From Clostridium algoriphilum (GTDB lineage: Bacteria; Bacillota; Clostridia; Clostridiales; Clostridiaceae), in assembly GCF_020443705.1 (NCBI RefSeq), contig NZ_JAIZZK010000003.1, positions 62,001 to 126,000 of the forward strand: DNA of 64,000 nt, in the 5' to 3' direction. Shown one piece after another: positions 33,134 through 42,600 of this stretch. Within the stretch, counting starts at the first letter, position 1. Each line of letters begins with the position of its first letter. Both the position numbers and the translations under genes were made by a program. The notes beneath the pieces are model-generated. The model was not told the origin of the DNA. It did no database searches and saw only the letters and a program-made list of their open reading frames with translations.

Positions 33134-34381
33134 CTATTCACCTGTAGTTCCGGTTGTTGTTCCAGTTGTTCCTCCTGTTGAACCTGCAGTCCCAGTTGTT
33201 GATTCTGTCGTTCCATTTGTTGTTCCTGTTGATCCTGTTGTATCTGTAGTCCCAGTTGATGTTCCTGTTGATGTTCCTGTTGATTTTGTTGTATCTGTAG
33301 TCCCAGTTGTTGATCCTGTTGATTTTGTTGTATCTGTAGTTCCTGTTGTTGTACCTGTTGATCCTGTTGCATCTGTAGTTCCAGTTGTTGATCCTGTTGA
33401 ATTTGTTGCATCTGTAGTTCCAGTTGTTGTTCCTGTTGATCCTGTTGCATCTGTAGTTCCAGTTGTTGTTCCTGTTGATTTTGTTGCATCTGTAGTTCCA
33501 GTTGTTGTTCCTTTCGATTTTGTTGCATCTGTAGTTCCTGTTGTTGTTCCTGTTGATCCTGTTGCATCTGTAGTTCCAGTTGTTGTTCCTGCTGTTCCTG
33601 TTGAACCAGTGGACTGTTGGGGAACAGTAGTATTTACAGTGGGCGTTGTTGCATTAGTAGACGTACCTTTGAAATAAAATTTTCCTAAAACTCCCACAAC
33701 CATAACAAAAATAATTGATACAGTAATTATCATTGCCTTTTCATTCTTACTAGGCTTCTTATTTCCAGAGATTACTTGTCTATCTTTTTTATTTGTTGTT
33801 TGTTTATCAGTTGTTGCCTTACTCATAACCGTTGTAAAATCATCTTTTTTATTAGAAACTATTGCTATGACTCTTTGCATTGCCTTCAAGATTACCTGGT
33901 TTATATTTTTAGGTTTATTAAACCATAACGATCGACTTCCCTTTTGTTCTAGAGAGTCTACCTGATTAAAATTTTCAGGTGATCTAATTACAAGAACAGG
34001 CTTATTATGTTCTTCAGATTGATTTTCTTCATATACAGTAACTGAAAACTTATCACCCTTACTTAAAAAAGGGATATAAACCTCTAAAATATTATCCTTT
34101 ATTGAAGAATCAAATTTTAAACCTTTTGTTATTGTAGCTCCTGTACTCTTTAAGTTAGTTTGCGAGCTTTGTATATTTAAAGTTAACTCATGAATTGTTT
34201 TATTTGATGGGTTTTTAACAGTAATAATGTATGAACATTTTTTTTTGCTATTCATTTCTATTGGTTTACCATTTCGTACATTGCTTAATATTTTAGGTGC
34301 TAGATTCTTATAATAATCTAGCATTAACCCAGATGTAATTGATATTATTAAAGTTATAAATGCAGGTATAATAAAATTCAT
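33134..34381 (-). CDS. Membrane protein with PASTA-kinase-derived segment and Thr/Gly/Ser repeat tail
   Basis: About 415 residues. An N-terminal helix (MNFIIPAFITLIISITSGLM) is followed by a beta-rich domain of about 130 residues. Next comes a piece plainly copied from the Ser/Thr kinase at 60637-62133 (NINQVILKAMQ, KKDDFTTVMS, SKNEKAMIITVS…VLGK with its membrane helix). Last is a ~150-residue tail of 13-residue repeats STGTTTGTTDAT(G/K). The tail should lie outside the cell. AGGA is 13 bases before the ATG at 34381; a TTG one codon earlier is an alternative. Another frame through the repeats also stays open but is an artefact of the repeats. Function unknown; a cell-surface or wall-spanning role is inferred. 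Confidence 0.7.
   Translation of the reverse strand: MNFIIPAFITLIISITSGLMLDYYKNLAPKILSNVRNGKPIEMNSKKKCSYIITVKNPSNKTIHELTLNIQSSQTNLKSTGATITKGLKFDSSIKDNILEVYIPFLSKGDKFSVTVYEENQSEEHNKPVLVIRSPENFNQVDSLEQKGSRSLWFNKPKNINQVILKAMQRVIAIVSNKKDDFTTVMSKATTDKQTTNKKDRQVISGNKKPSKNEKAMIITVSIIFVMVVGVLGKFYFKGTSTNATTPTVNTTVPQQSTGSTGTAGTTTGTTDATGSTGTTTGTTDATKSKGTTTGTTDATKSTGTTTGTTDATGSTGTTTGTTDATNSTGSTTGTTDATGSTGTTTGTTDTTKSTGSTTGTTDTTKSTGTSTGTSTGTTDTTGSTGTTNGTTESTTGTAGSTGGTTGTTTGTTGE
33150..33605 (-). repeat. 39-bp tandem repeat array encoding Thr/Gly/Ser tail
   Basis: About nine imperfect in-frame 39-bp units (13 codons) with degenerate ends. Third-position differences between units are few, so recent expansion is likely. 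Confidence 0.85.
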
Positions 34382-34777
34382 CAAAATAATTCGCTTCCTT
34401 TTTTTTAAAAAATTACATTCAACTACAACATATCTTACGAGTAAGATATAAGACATGTATCTAATTATACTATTAAAAATGTAGATTACAGAGATATAGG
34501 GTCTATAGTGTAAGTGTTTCATGTAATTTGATATGTTTTATGATCTGTTTTTTTAGTGAGTCTGTGTAATTATCGCATAATTGTATTTGTTTTCCTTTAT
34601 ATCCGAAACTATAGTATACAACAATTTTAAGTAAATTGAAATAGCATAATATCGACATTATCTGATTATCTATACTAATTCTCAAATCAATGCTTAAATT
34701 TCTAAATCTACCCAATAATTTCACTCATAATTTTTATGGGATTATTTTTTCTTTTCCAATTTAATACAACGCCACAC
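34382..34777. other. Intergenic region, no gene supported
   Basis: AT-rich. A 73-codon minus-strand frame (34503-34724) lacks a ribosome site and has biased composition. I see no hairpin terminator or RNA gene here; it should hold the promoter of the repeat-protein gene. Confidence 0.5.
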
Positions 34778-36358
34778 TTAGTATATAACTTTCCAATTAT
34801 CATTCTCAACTGCTTTAATGGTTTTTCTTTCAAGTATATAATTTGCAATTAGTTCAGCCATATCTATAGGTATATCTTTAAGGACAGGTTTCCCCTTAAA
34901 CATTGAATAATCTCCACCACCACCTGCTCTGTAATTATTCATTACTACAGCATAGTCCCCCTCCATGTTAAGAGGACAATTTTTATAATTAATTTTCGTA
35001 ATTCTATAGTTTATGGATTTTGAAACATCTATTATATACTCTATGCCTTCCCACATATCATAATTATAGTGGTGAAGTTTAGGATAAATACCAACCTTGC
35101 TTACTTCTATTTCGCCGTTAACTATACTAAAATATTGAGCAGTTTTTTCTAGAGCAGCTTTAATATCAGAGCCTTTTAAACTAATTACCTTTAATGTGTT
35201 TGGGTATTTATAATTTGCTATGATATCTCTCATCGTAACATTGCGCTCGAATCCCTTGCATTGGTTATCAAAAATAGCAGTATTTGATATATCAACCTTT
35301 GCTGCCTCCATCTGAACATTATTTATAAACTCAGTATAAGCATTATCTTTAAGCCTTGCTTTTAAAGGATCTTTAATAAGCATGTCACCTTCTATGTTTC
35401 CCATAGGAATATCAAGCCATGCTTGTGCCTTAGTTTCTATGTTACTTATAGAATCCAAAATTCTTTTATCAACATCAGTTGCATTTGCATCAATAATTGA
35501 GGATTTTTTATTAACTATGGACCATTTTCTAGAGTTCTTTACCAAATCAATAGAAACTTTGCCAATGCAATTACCGTTGTAACCTGGTTGCACAACTAAA
35601 ACACCATTTACCGATAAATTTTTTATAACTCTATGTTGATGCCCCGTTAAAAGCACATCCATATTTTTTACTTTCATGCATAACTCATAGCCTTGATTTT
35701 CTCCTGTGAGTTTTTCCATCGGCTTACCAGTTTCTAAATCTCTTTCAAACCCACCGTGATAGGCCACTATATTTATATCCGTAGCTTCTTGCTTTTTCAT
35801 TATCTCAATCCATTTATTGGCACTTTCTACAACATCTTCGAAATTTAAGTCTTGGATTGTTTCAGGATTTTCCCAGTTAGGAATATACTTAGTGGTTACC
35901 CCTAAAATACCTACTTTTAAACCATTATCAAAGGTTTTAACAATGTATGGCTTATTAGTAAAGCTTTCCCCTGTAGTTTTTTTTGTTATATTAGCGCATA
36001 GCCATGGAAAATTTGAAGTTTTTATAGCATTATTTAAATACTCCCTACCGTAATTAAATTCATGATTACCAATTACAGCAGCATCATATCCCATAAGATT
36101 CATAGCTTCAATCATTGGATTCGGCATATTATTATTTATTTTAGCATGGAAATATGTAAGTGCAGTACCTTGAAGCATATCCCCATTATCTATAAGTAAA
36201 GTATTCTGATTTATTTCTCGCTCGAGAGTAATTATAGTGGATAAAGCTGCAAGACCACAGTTGGCATAGGAATTATCCGAATAATTTATAGGTAATACAG
36301 TTCCATGAACATCGCTGGTTTCTAAAATTGTTAGTACAAAATTTTCGATAATGCACAT
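34778..36358 (-). CDS. 5'-nucleotidase / 2',3'-cyclic phosphodiesterase family protein
   Basis: A 526-residue two-domain enzyme. The metallophosphatase domain (1-~260) has all metal motifs: TSDVHG near 13, DNGDMLQG near 54, GNHEFNYG near 91, HGGF near 195 and TGHQHR near 225. The C-terminal nucleotidase domain (about 300-520) has the substrate motif NNYRAGGGGDYSMF near 480. The ATG at 36358 has GGAGAG 6 bases upstream. Unlike most UshA-type enzymes there is no signal peptide, so it should act in the cytoplasm on nucleotides. It precedes no obvious partner; a HIT protein lies upstream. Confidence 0.9.
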   Translation of the reverse strand: MCIIENFVLTILETSDVHGTVLPINYSDNSYANCGLAALSTIITLEREINQNTLLIDNGDMLQGTALTYFHAKINNNMPNPMIEAMNLMGYDAAVIGNHEFNYGREYLNNAIKTSNFPWLCANITKKTTGESFTNKPYIVKTFDNGLKVGILGVTTKYIPNWENPETIQDLNFEDVVESANKWIEIMKKQEATDINIVAYHGGFERDLETGKPMEKLTGENQGYELCMKVKNMDVLLTGHQHRVIKNLSVNGVLVVQPGYNGNCIGKVSIDLVKNSRKWSIVNKKSSIIDANATDVDKRILDSISNIETKAQAWLDIPMGNIEGDMLIKDPLKARLKDNAYTEFINNVQMEAAKVDISNTAIFDNQCKGFERNVTMRDIIANYKYPNTLKVISLKGSDIKAALEKTAQYFSIVNGEIEVSKVGIYPKLHHYNYDMWEGIEYIIDVSKSINYRITKINYKNCPLNMEGDYAVVMNNYRAGGGGDYSMFKGKPVLKDIPIDMAELIANYILERKTIKAVENDNWKVIY

Positions 36359-36463
36359 ATTAAACTCTCCAATCAAAAGATAAATAATTTTAATAATGAA
36401 ATCTTCTTGTCCTAAAATGCAACAGAGTCACTACTGATTATTTCTTTATTGTTTACATTAACT

Positions 36464-36841
36464 TTAACCATCATATTCAACCATTGCCTCTTTCAAATTT
36501 CTTACTCCACCCCTTGGATCATCTACATCCCCTATATATCTAGGAATTAAATGAACATGTAAATGGTTTACGGTTTGCCCGGCATGAGTTCCTACATTAA
36601 TTCCTATGTTATATCCCGCTGGTTCATATTGAATATCAAACATTTCTTTTACCTCGTGCAACAATTTATATATTGCTTTAATCTCTTCCTCTGTTGCCTC
36701 AAAAAAGTTAGCAAAATGCCTCTTCGGTATAATTAAGCAATGACCATTATTGACCGGGAAATGATCTAATATTGCAAAAACTAATCTATTTTCTACTATT
36801 ATCTCTGATTCACTATAATCACAAAATATACATTCTGACAT
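36464..36841 (-). CDS. HIT family nucleotide hydrolase
   Basis: A 125-residue histidine-triad protein. The catalytic motif HLHVHLIPR lies near residue 97. An N-terminal CIFC pair (residues 4-7) may bind zinc together with a His in PKRHFANFF near 42. The length and GHCLIIPKRH agree with Fhit/Hnt-type enzymes that cleave dinucleoside polyphosphates or AMP-conjugates. It lies 105 bases upstream of the 5'-nucleotidase on the same strand; a shared nucleotide clean-up role is possible. Confidence 0.92.
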   Translation of the reverse strand: MSECIFCDYSESEIIVENRLVFAILDHFPVNNGHCLIIPKRHFANFFEATEEEIKAIYKLLHEVKEMFDIQYEPAGYNIGINVGTHAGQTVNHLHVHLIPRYIGDVDDPRGGVRNLKEAMVEYDG

Positions 36842-36971
36842 TTTTGTTGTCCCCTTTATATATAAAGTTAATTTACATATTAATTTACATTCTTCTTTTA
36901 TTTTACCATATATAAAGTAAAAGTAGTAATCACTTTACACCCATTTTAAAATTCACATGTATACTGTTAAC

Positions 36972-37126
36972 AAGCTACTGTTAAATTTAATTAGATTTAA
37001 CAGCATTATTAACTACAACTTAACTCCATAAAAATCAGTGGTTTCAGTATATTGATAGATACTACAGTTATTTGTTAAATTAGATTTTCATTAAATTTTA
37101 TAAGATTCTAATTAAGTTCAAATTAA
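36972..37126. repeat. 155-bp intergenic direct repeat, copy 1
   Basis: Near-identical to 37259-37412, offset 287 bases. Each copy starts AAGCTA(C/T)TGTTAAATTT, includes the inverted repeat TGTTAAAT / ATTTAACA, a conserved GTGGTTTCAGT block and ends near AAGATTCTAATTAA. No open frame. Confidence 0.85.
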
Positions 37127-37258
37127 TAATAGCATATAAAATCACTTGAACTGATATTCCAAATGCATATGTTATTGTTCTATATTATTTATAACTTTTG
37201 ATTTAGTTTTAATGAAATTTGGTACTATTAGCACAATTAGAGCTATAATCCTATTAAT

Positions 37259-37412
37259 AAGCTATTGTTAAATTTAATTAGATTTAACAGCATTATTAAC
37301 TATAACTTAAATCCGTAGAAATGAGTGGTTTCAGTCTATCGGTAGATACTGCAGTTATTTGTTAAATTAGATTTTTATTAAATTTTACAAGATTCTAATT
37401 AATTTTAAATAA
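37259..37412. repeat. 155-bp intergenic direct repeat, copy 2
   Basis: Second copy; differs from copy 1 at about fifteen scattered positions. The surrounding 36842-37591 shows no gene. A short tandem CATACCTTTTA repeat lies just after it near 37475. Confidence 0.85.
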
Positions 37413-37591
37413 ATTCAGCTTACTTTTCAATTTCTTTATGATGCTCAAAGTATTTTAAACTTAACAAATATTCCATACCTTTTACATACCTTTTACATTA
37501 TTTCTACACAATTATATGTTATTATATAAGAATAGATTAATTAATTAATTTATTAACTAATTAAATTAGAGTCCCCCTTTAATTTAATAAT

Positions 37592-37630
37592 AAAAGCTGT
37601 GAAGTAATTAAACCCTTCACAGCTTTTTCT
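37592..37630. terminator. Bidirectional terminator
   Basis: AAAAGCTGTGAAG / CTTCACAGCTTTT, a 13-bp perfect stem flanked by A and T runs, just past the stop of the small minus-strand gene at 37665. Confidence 0.9.
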
Positions 37631-37664
37631 TATTACACTACTATGTAATTTTGTGCAGAATAAA

Positions 37665-37985
37665 TCATAAATAATATATTGTTCCAGTGTAATTTATTTC
37701 TGATCCTTCTTCATACTCTTCATAATCAATATATGCACCTTTAAAATCTATAACATCTTCAAGAATACCAAATCCTTCTATGCTTATTGACTCAATTACA
37801 TTATTCTCATTAACGCATGTAGCCACTGTATAATAAAAATCTTCTTCTTCATTATATATAATTGCTGTATTTAATATTCTAAAACTTGCTTTTCTTTTAA
37901 TTCTCCTATTTTCATTTAAGATTTCCACAAACTTAATTTTTTTCCCACCATCATTATTCTCTTTTTCTTTAAATTTGAAACTCAT
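37665..37985 (-). CDS. Small acidic protein of unknown function
   Basis: A 106-residue protein with a basic N-terminal third (KKIKF, NRRIKRKASF) and an acidic C-terminus (DYEEYEEGSEINYTG). The pattern suggests a beta-strand-rich fold. GAGGAG sits 8 bases before the ATG and a terminator follows the stop, so it is a genuine monocistronic gene. No signal peptide, cysteine motif or family is recognised. Confidence 0.65.
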   Translation of the reverse strand: MSFKFKEKENNDGGKKIKFVEILNENRRIKRKASFRILNTAIIYNEEEDFYYTVATCVNENNVIESISIEGFGILEDVIDFKGAYIDYEEYEEGSEINYTGTIYYL

Positions 37986-38181
37986 GCCTATTACTCCTCT
38001 TCAACTTTATTAATTTTCTTTCTTTTCCCACTAAATCCTTAATATATAACTCACTTGTACATAAAACTTATTTGTTGTTATATTTATATTCATAGCTATG
38101 CACAAGTTAGAATGTCCAGTGGTTAAGTTTTTAAATTAATTATAGAAAAGCACATAAATTTAATAAGCACTAATATGTTTA

Positions 38182-39318
38182 CTATTTTTTCTTATAAACC
38201 TTTAATATCCCATCATACTTACAAAAATATTTTCCTCCGTTGTTTCTTAGAATTCCTTCACTCTTTCCCAAGACTAAAAACCCATTATTATCTAAAGAAT
38301 TATAATAGTTTTTTAGCATTTTCTCTTGTAAACTTTCATTAAAATAAATAAATACATTTCTACAAAGTATGAGATTAAATTCATTTAACGTTCCATTACT
38401 AAGCAAACTATGCTGGAAAAATAATATGTTTTTCTTAAGTTCTTCTTTAACTTTTATGTAGCTATTATTAATATCAAAATATTCAATAAAATTTTTCTCG
38501 CCTCCAGCATTTCTGTAATTACTTATATCTTTATCTAAGGTTATCGAGGAATACATTCCGTTTTTTGCCTCTTCTATAACATAAGGATTAATATCTGTAG
38601 CATAGATTTGGGTTTTGCTTAATATTCCTGCTTCTTTTAACATTATAGCTAAGGAATAAACTTCTTTTCCATTGGAACAACCTGCACACCAAATTTTAAT
38701 ATGATTATAGGAATTTAAATAGGGCAATATTTTTGTTTTAATTAAAGCAAAAACCTTAGGATCTCTAAAAAACTCCGTAGTATTTATTGAGAAGTCAAGA
38801 AACAGGTTGTTAAAAAAAATTTCATTATTTAAAACCTGTTCTCTGAATAAACTAAAACTTACGATACCCTCTTTTATCATAGTTATGTTTATTCTTCTCA
38901 TTATGCTATCTATTTGATACTCAGTGTAATCATAGCCGTAAGTAATATTTAGTTCATTCAAAAAACTATATACTTCTTCTTTATTTAGAATTTTTTTTAT
39001 ATGGGATGAATTTTCAGTTAATCTTTTCAAAGTGAAATTTTTTTCAATGTATTTGCACTTTATACCTATATTCTGTAAGTATGAGTATAAGTATCTCTTT
39101 AAAACAAAAATTGAACACTTCTCCCGCTCCTGAAAACTAAAAAGTTTCTCTACAACAATTTTGGGAATTACATTTGCTCCTAAAAAAGTTATATTAAAAT
39201 TTTGCATATCTTGCAAACTTAAAAGTTCTATTAGTTCGCTTACCTGTTTATGATCTTCAAATTCTCCCATAACAACAATATTTGCTTCTATTTGGTCGTG
39301 AATTATTTTAAAATCCAA
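38182..39318 (-). CDS. CheR-type methyltransferase with N-terminal STAS-like domain
   Basis: About 378 residues. Residues 1-95 look like a STAS/anti-anti-sigma-type domain (alternating strands and helices, FLGANVIPK). The rest is a chemoreceptor glutamate methyltransferase: YQIDSIMRRINITM near 143, NTTEFFRDP near 186, SAM-binding IWCAGCSNGKEVYSLA near 213, ATDINPYVIEEA near 240 and ILCRNVFIYF near 320. An ATG at 39324 touches GGAGG, so the TTG at 39318 (6-base spacing) is the likelier start. It lies 18 bases after the hybrid kinase, with no CheB or chemoreceptor nearby, so the target is unclear. Confidence 0.85.
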   Translation of the reverse strand: MDFKIIHDQIEANIVVMGEFEDHKQVSELIELLSLQDMQNFNITFLGANVIPKIVVEKLFSFQEREKCSIFVLKRYLYSYLQNIGIKCKYIEKNFTLKRLTENSSHIKKILNKEEVYSFLNELNITYGYDYTEYQIDSIMRRINITMIKEGIVSFSLFREQVLNNEIFFNNLFLDFSINTTEFFRDPKVFALIKTKILPYLNSYNHIKIWCAGCSNGKEVYSLAIMLKEAGILSKTQIYATDINPYVIEEAKNGMYSSITLDKDISNYRNAGGEKNFIEYFDINNSYIKVKEELKKNILFFQHSLLSNGTLNEFNLILCRNVFIYFNESLQEKMLKNYYNSLDNNGFLVLGKSEGILRNNGGKYFCKYDGILKVYKKK

Positions 39319-39336
39319 AATCATCCTCCATTGCTT

Positions 39337-42300
39337 CTAATCTTTGTTAATCCAAGCTTTTACTAATGTTATAAGAACATCATAATCAATAGGCTTTGCA
39401 ATGTAATCATCTGCTCCAGCTTCCATACACTTTTCGTTATCACCCTTTAGAGATTTTGCTGTGGTAGCTATAATGGGTATGTGTTTTATATTATCAGTAT
39501 TTCTTATATTTTTAATTGCTTCATATCCATCCATAACAGGCATCATTATATCCATTAAAATTAAATCAACAACTTCATTTTCAAGCTTTTCCAGCGCAAC
39601 CTTTCCATTTTCAGCTTCAATGATTTCTGCACCGTAATCTTCTAATGCAGCTGCAAGCACAAATATGTTTCTTGGATCGTCATCTACAATTAGTATTTTT
39701 TTATTATCAAGATTTAATGCTCTATCCTTATTAATTTTGGAAGTAATAATATTTTTATATTCTTCTTCCCTTTTAACCTTATGACGTATTAAAGTTAATT
39801 CATCCAGTAGCCTTTCATAAGAGTTTGTAGTCTTAATAATTATGATGCCATTATATAACTTTATCTCTTTTTCCTGTTCTTTACTCATTTCAATATTTGT
39901 ATAAATAATAACAGGTACTCTTAAGTTTTTTAATTTTAAAACGTTATTAATTTCTTTAAGCAACTCAATTTCGCTTTTATATGGCAAGTCTAAGTCCAAT
40001 AAAATGCCATCAAACTCTTTTTCCTTTATAAGTTTAAGCCCGCAAGGTCCACTATTTGATGTTAATGTTGCAAAGCCTATACCGTCCGCGATTGCTTTAA
40101 TAGACTGAATTAATTTTGTATCATCCTGAATAATAAGCAAACTTTTATGTTTTACATTTTTTATCTCTTTATTTTCGACCATTACTATCTTCTGCTGTTG
40201 ATTTCCAATAGTAACTGCTGCCTCTTGCTCCGCGATAGCCTGCTGTGAAACTGCACGTGGTAAATATAATATGAAGGTGCTACCCATCCCAAGCTCACTA
40301 GTTACTTTTATTTTCCCCTTCATAAGCGCGCAAAGCTTGTTGCTTATGGATAGGCCAAGTCCCGTACCACCGTATCTTCTTGAAATAGAGCCATCGCCTT
40401 GCTGAAACTCTTCAAAAATAGAATCTAAATTATTTTTATGTATGCCAATTCCTGTATCCATTACAGAAAATACTACGTTATTTTCACCCTTGGTATCCAT
40501 TTCAATTTTTAGTTTTACGCAGCCCTTATCTGTAAATTTAAATGCATTAGATAAAAAGTTTCTTACCACTTGTGAAATTTTTTCTTTATCACCATAGATA
40601 TTATCTTTAAATTGATCTTCCAATATAAATTGAATGTTTTTCTCCGTTGCAGTTCCATTAAACAGATCACTAAGCTCGCTAATAAGCTCACTGGAATTAA
40701 AATTTCTGTAGTTAATGTCTATTTTACCTGCCTCTATTTTTGATAAATCTAAAAAGTCATTTATCAAACTAAGCAAATGTTGCCCTGAGTTAAATATAAC
40801 TTTTATTTTTTCTTGTGCATCCTCCGTAGTAGTATCTTTACATCTTCTTATTAAGAGATTAGATAATAATATAATAGAATTAAGTGGTGTTTTAAGCTCA
40901 TGAGAAACATTTGCTAGAAATTGCGATTTATATGTATTTGCCATTTCATAATCTTTTGAGCGTGCCAAAATCTCTTCTCCAGATATCTCTAATTCTTGAT
41001 TTTTAATTTTAAGAAGTTTAGACTGTTCTTCTATTTGCACTTGATCTTCCTCTAGCTGAGCGTTAGTTTGTTGCATCTCTTCACTATGCTGTTGAAGTAT
41101 TTGCTGCTGTTCTTCAAGCTGAGCATTAGTCTGTTGAAGTTCCTCAGTTTGAACCTGAAGTTGTCCTTGCTGTTCCTCTAATATTTCATTTGCATTTACT
41201 AGTTCAAGTGATATTTCTTGAGATTCTTTTGTTGCTTTTTCACTTACTTCCAATAGTTCTTTAATTCTTTGATTTTGAAGGGTAGTGTGTAGGTTTATAG
41301 CAATTATGTTGCTTGCCTCTTCTATAAATTCCTGTTTTAATTTGTTAAAAGTTTCAAAGGAGGATAGTTCAATAACTCCATATAGTTCATCCTCATAAAT
41401 TAATGGAAAAGCATAAACATTAAGAGGAGCTTCATATGTTGTTCCAGTACAAATTGCTGCTTCTGATTTACGTACATTTGTAAGAAGTATAGGCTTTCTT
41501 TCCAAAGCTACTTGTCCAACTATTCCCTCACCAAGCTCGTATATATTAGATAATCTTTCTCTTTCTGTAAAAGCGAAGGAGGAATTTAGCATAAGTTTAT
41601 TTGTTTTATCATTATGTATATAAAATGTTCCATTTCCAGCATCTAATGATCTAGCTAAAAAATTCATTGACCTTTGTGTCAATTCTTTTACAGATAAGCT
41701 GCCATCCATTTCATCATTTAATGAATTTAGAGTATTATTTCTCCAAAGTTTATTCTTTAATTTATTTATCAATATATTATAGTTTTTAGCCATTTCCGCA
41801 ATTTCATTTTTTTGATTGATTTCATATTCTTCTAAATTTCCTGAATTTGTTGTTTTAATCATATGTTCTTTTAATCTGTTAATAGGAGTTAAAATGCTTG
41901 TCATCACCATTATAAATGCTAATGTTAGTATACTTATTAAGATTACTAAAGTTAAAATCAAGGTTATTCTCTGTGAAGATTGCAATCTATCTGATTCTTG
42001 TATTAAACTCACTTCACTATTTAAAGAACTTAAATATATATTATTAAGAGTAAGTCCAAGCTGATCAATAAAATCTGAACCTATTCCTTCAGATATAACT
42101 ATTGCATCATCTTTTTTACCTGCTAACACATCATTAATAATTTTCTCTCTTTGTGGCTTCCACCATTTCGAAAAAAGATTATTAGCATCTTGTAAATTTC
42201 TTTTAGTATTAGAATCAACGGAATTTTGTCCTATAGTATCTAAGTTTTTTTGCAAATCGACTTCATATTGGGTAACTTTATCTATTTCTCTTTGAATCTC

Positions 42301-42540
42301 ATCCTTATTTGACGATAAAATTACACTCTTTAGAGAACTTTTAATTTCAACCAAATTTAATTTCCCTTTGACTGTAGCATCGGAAACCCTTGATGATTGA
42401 TTATATAAATTCTGAGTTACTCGTGCCAAGTTATTAAGCCCACTTAAAGCATAGGTTCCAAATCCAATAAATGTTGTAATACAAACAAAAAACAATACAA
42501 AAAATTTTTGCTTTATATTAACATTTTTAAAATTAATCAT
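39337..42540 (-). CDS. Large hybrid sensor histidine kinase (4HB-HAMP-GAF-HK-REC-REC)
   Basis: 1067 residues. Membrane helix at about 12-34, an extracytoplasmic four-helix-bundle-like sensor (40-190), second helix near 193-215, HAMP (215-265), GAF (270-420), a Gln/Glu-rich coiled coil (430-545), HisKA with SHELKTPLNS near 550, and HATPase with GTGLGLSISNKL near 730. Then comes a receiver near 795-915 (phospho-acceptor in LLDLDLPYKS) and a C-terminal receiver near 945-1065 (LMDIMMPVMDG). AAGGAGG precedes the ATG. It is followed by CheR and preceded by a sugar-binding lipoprotein and a second kinase, all one operon by spacing. Confidence 0.92.
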   Translation of the reverse strand: MINFKNVNIKQKFFVLFFVCITTFIGFGTYALSGLNNLARVTQNLYNQSSRVSDATVKGKLNLVEIKSSLKSVILSSNKDEIQREIDKVTQYEVDLQKNLDTIGQNSVDSNTKRNLQDANNLFSKWWKPQREKIINDVLAGKKDDAIVISEGIGSDFIDQLGLTLNNIYLSSLNSEVSLIQESDRLQSSQRITLILTLVILISILTLAFIMVMTSILTPINRLKEHMIKTTNSGNLEEYEINQKNEIAEMAKNYNILINKLKNKLWRNNTLNSLNDEMDGSLSVKELTQRSMNFLARSLDAGNGTFYIHNDKTNKLMLNSSFAFTERERLSNIYELGEGIVGQVALERKPILLTNVRKSEAAICTGTTYEAPLNVYAFPLIYEDELYGVIELSSFETFNKLKQEFIEEASNIIAINLHTTLQNQRIKELLEVSEKATKESQEISLELVNANEILEEQQGQLQVQTEELQQTNAQLEEQQQILQQHSEEMQQTNAQLEEDQVQIEEQSKLLKIKNQELEISGEEILARSKDYEMANTYKSQFLANVSHELKTPLNSIILLSNLLIRRCKDTTTEDAQEKIKVIFNSGQHLLSLINDFLDLSKIEAGKIDINYRNFNSSELISELSDLFNGTATEKNIQFILEDQFKDNIYGDKEKISQVVRNFLSNAFKFTDKGCVKLKIEMDTKGENNVVFSVMDTGIGIHKNNLDSIFEEFQQGDGSISRRYGGTGLGLSISNKLCALMKGKIKVTSELGMGSTFILYLPRAVSQQAIAEQEAAVTIGNQQQKIVMVENKEIKNVKHKSLLIIQDDTKLIQSIKAIADGIGFATLTSNSGPCGLKLIKEKEFDGILLDLDLPYKSEIELLKEINNVLKLKNLRVPVIIYTNIEMSKEQEKEIKLYNGIIIIKTTNSYERLLDELTLIRHKVKREEEYKNIITSKINKDRALNLDNKKILIVDDDPRNIFVLAAALEDYGAEIIEAENGKVALEKLENEVVDLILMDIMMPVMDGYEAIKNIRNTDNIKHIPIIATTAKSLKGDNEKCMEAGADDYIAKPIDYDVLITLVKAWINKD

Positions 42541-42600
42541 AAATTCCTCCTTAAATCATCACCTGCGGTGCTGCTCATCTTCTTTGAAGTTGTAATATTT

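Noticed and set aside
33121-33567. Open frame giving a Gln-rich protein on the minus strand within the Thr/Gly repeats
   Set aside because: It is a second frame of the same tandem repeats, without a ribosome site; any repeat whose unit is a multiple of three and lacks stops would show it.
34503-34724. 73-codon minus-strand frame
   Set aside because: No ribosome site at its start, unusual composition and no recognisable domain.
36972-37412. CRISPR-like repeat
   Set aside because: Only two copies of 155 bp with a 132-base gap; not the short regular repeat-spacer pattern of CRISPR.
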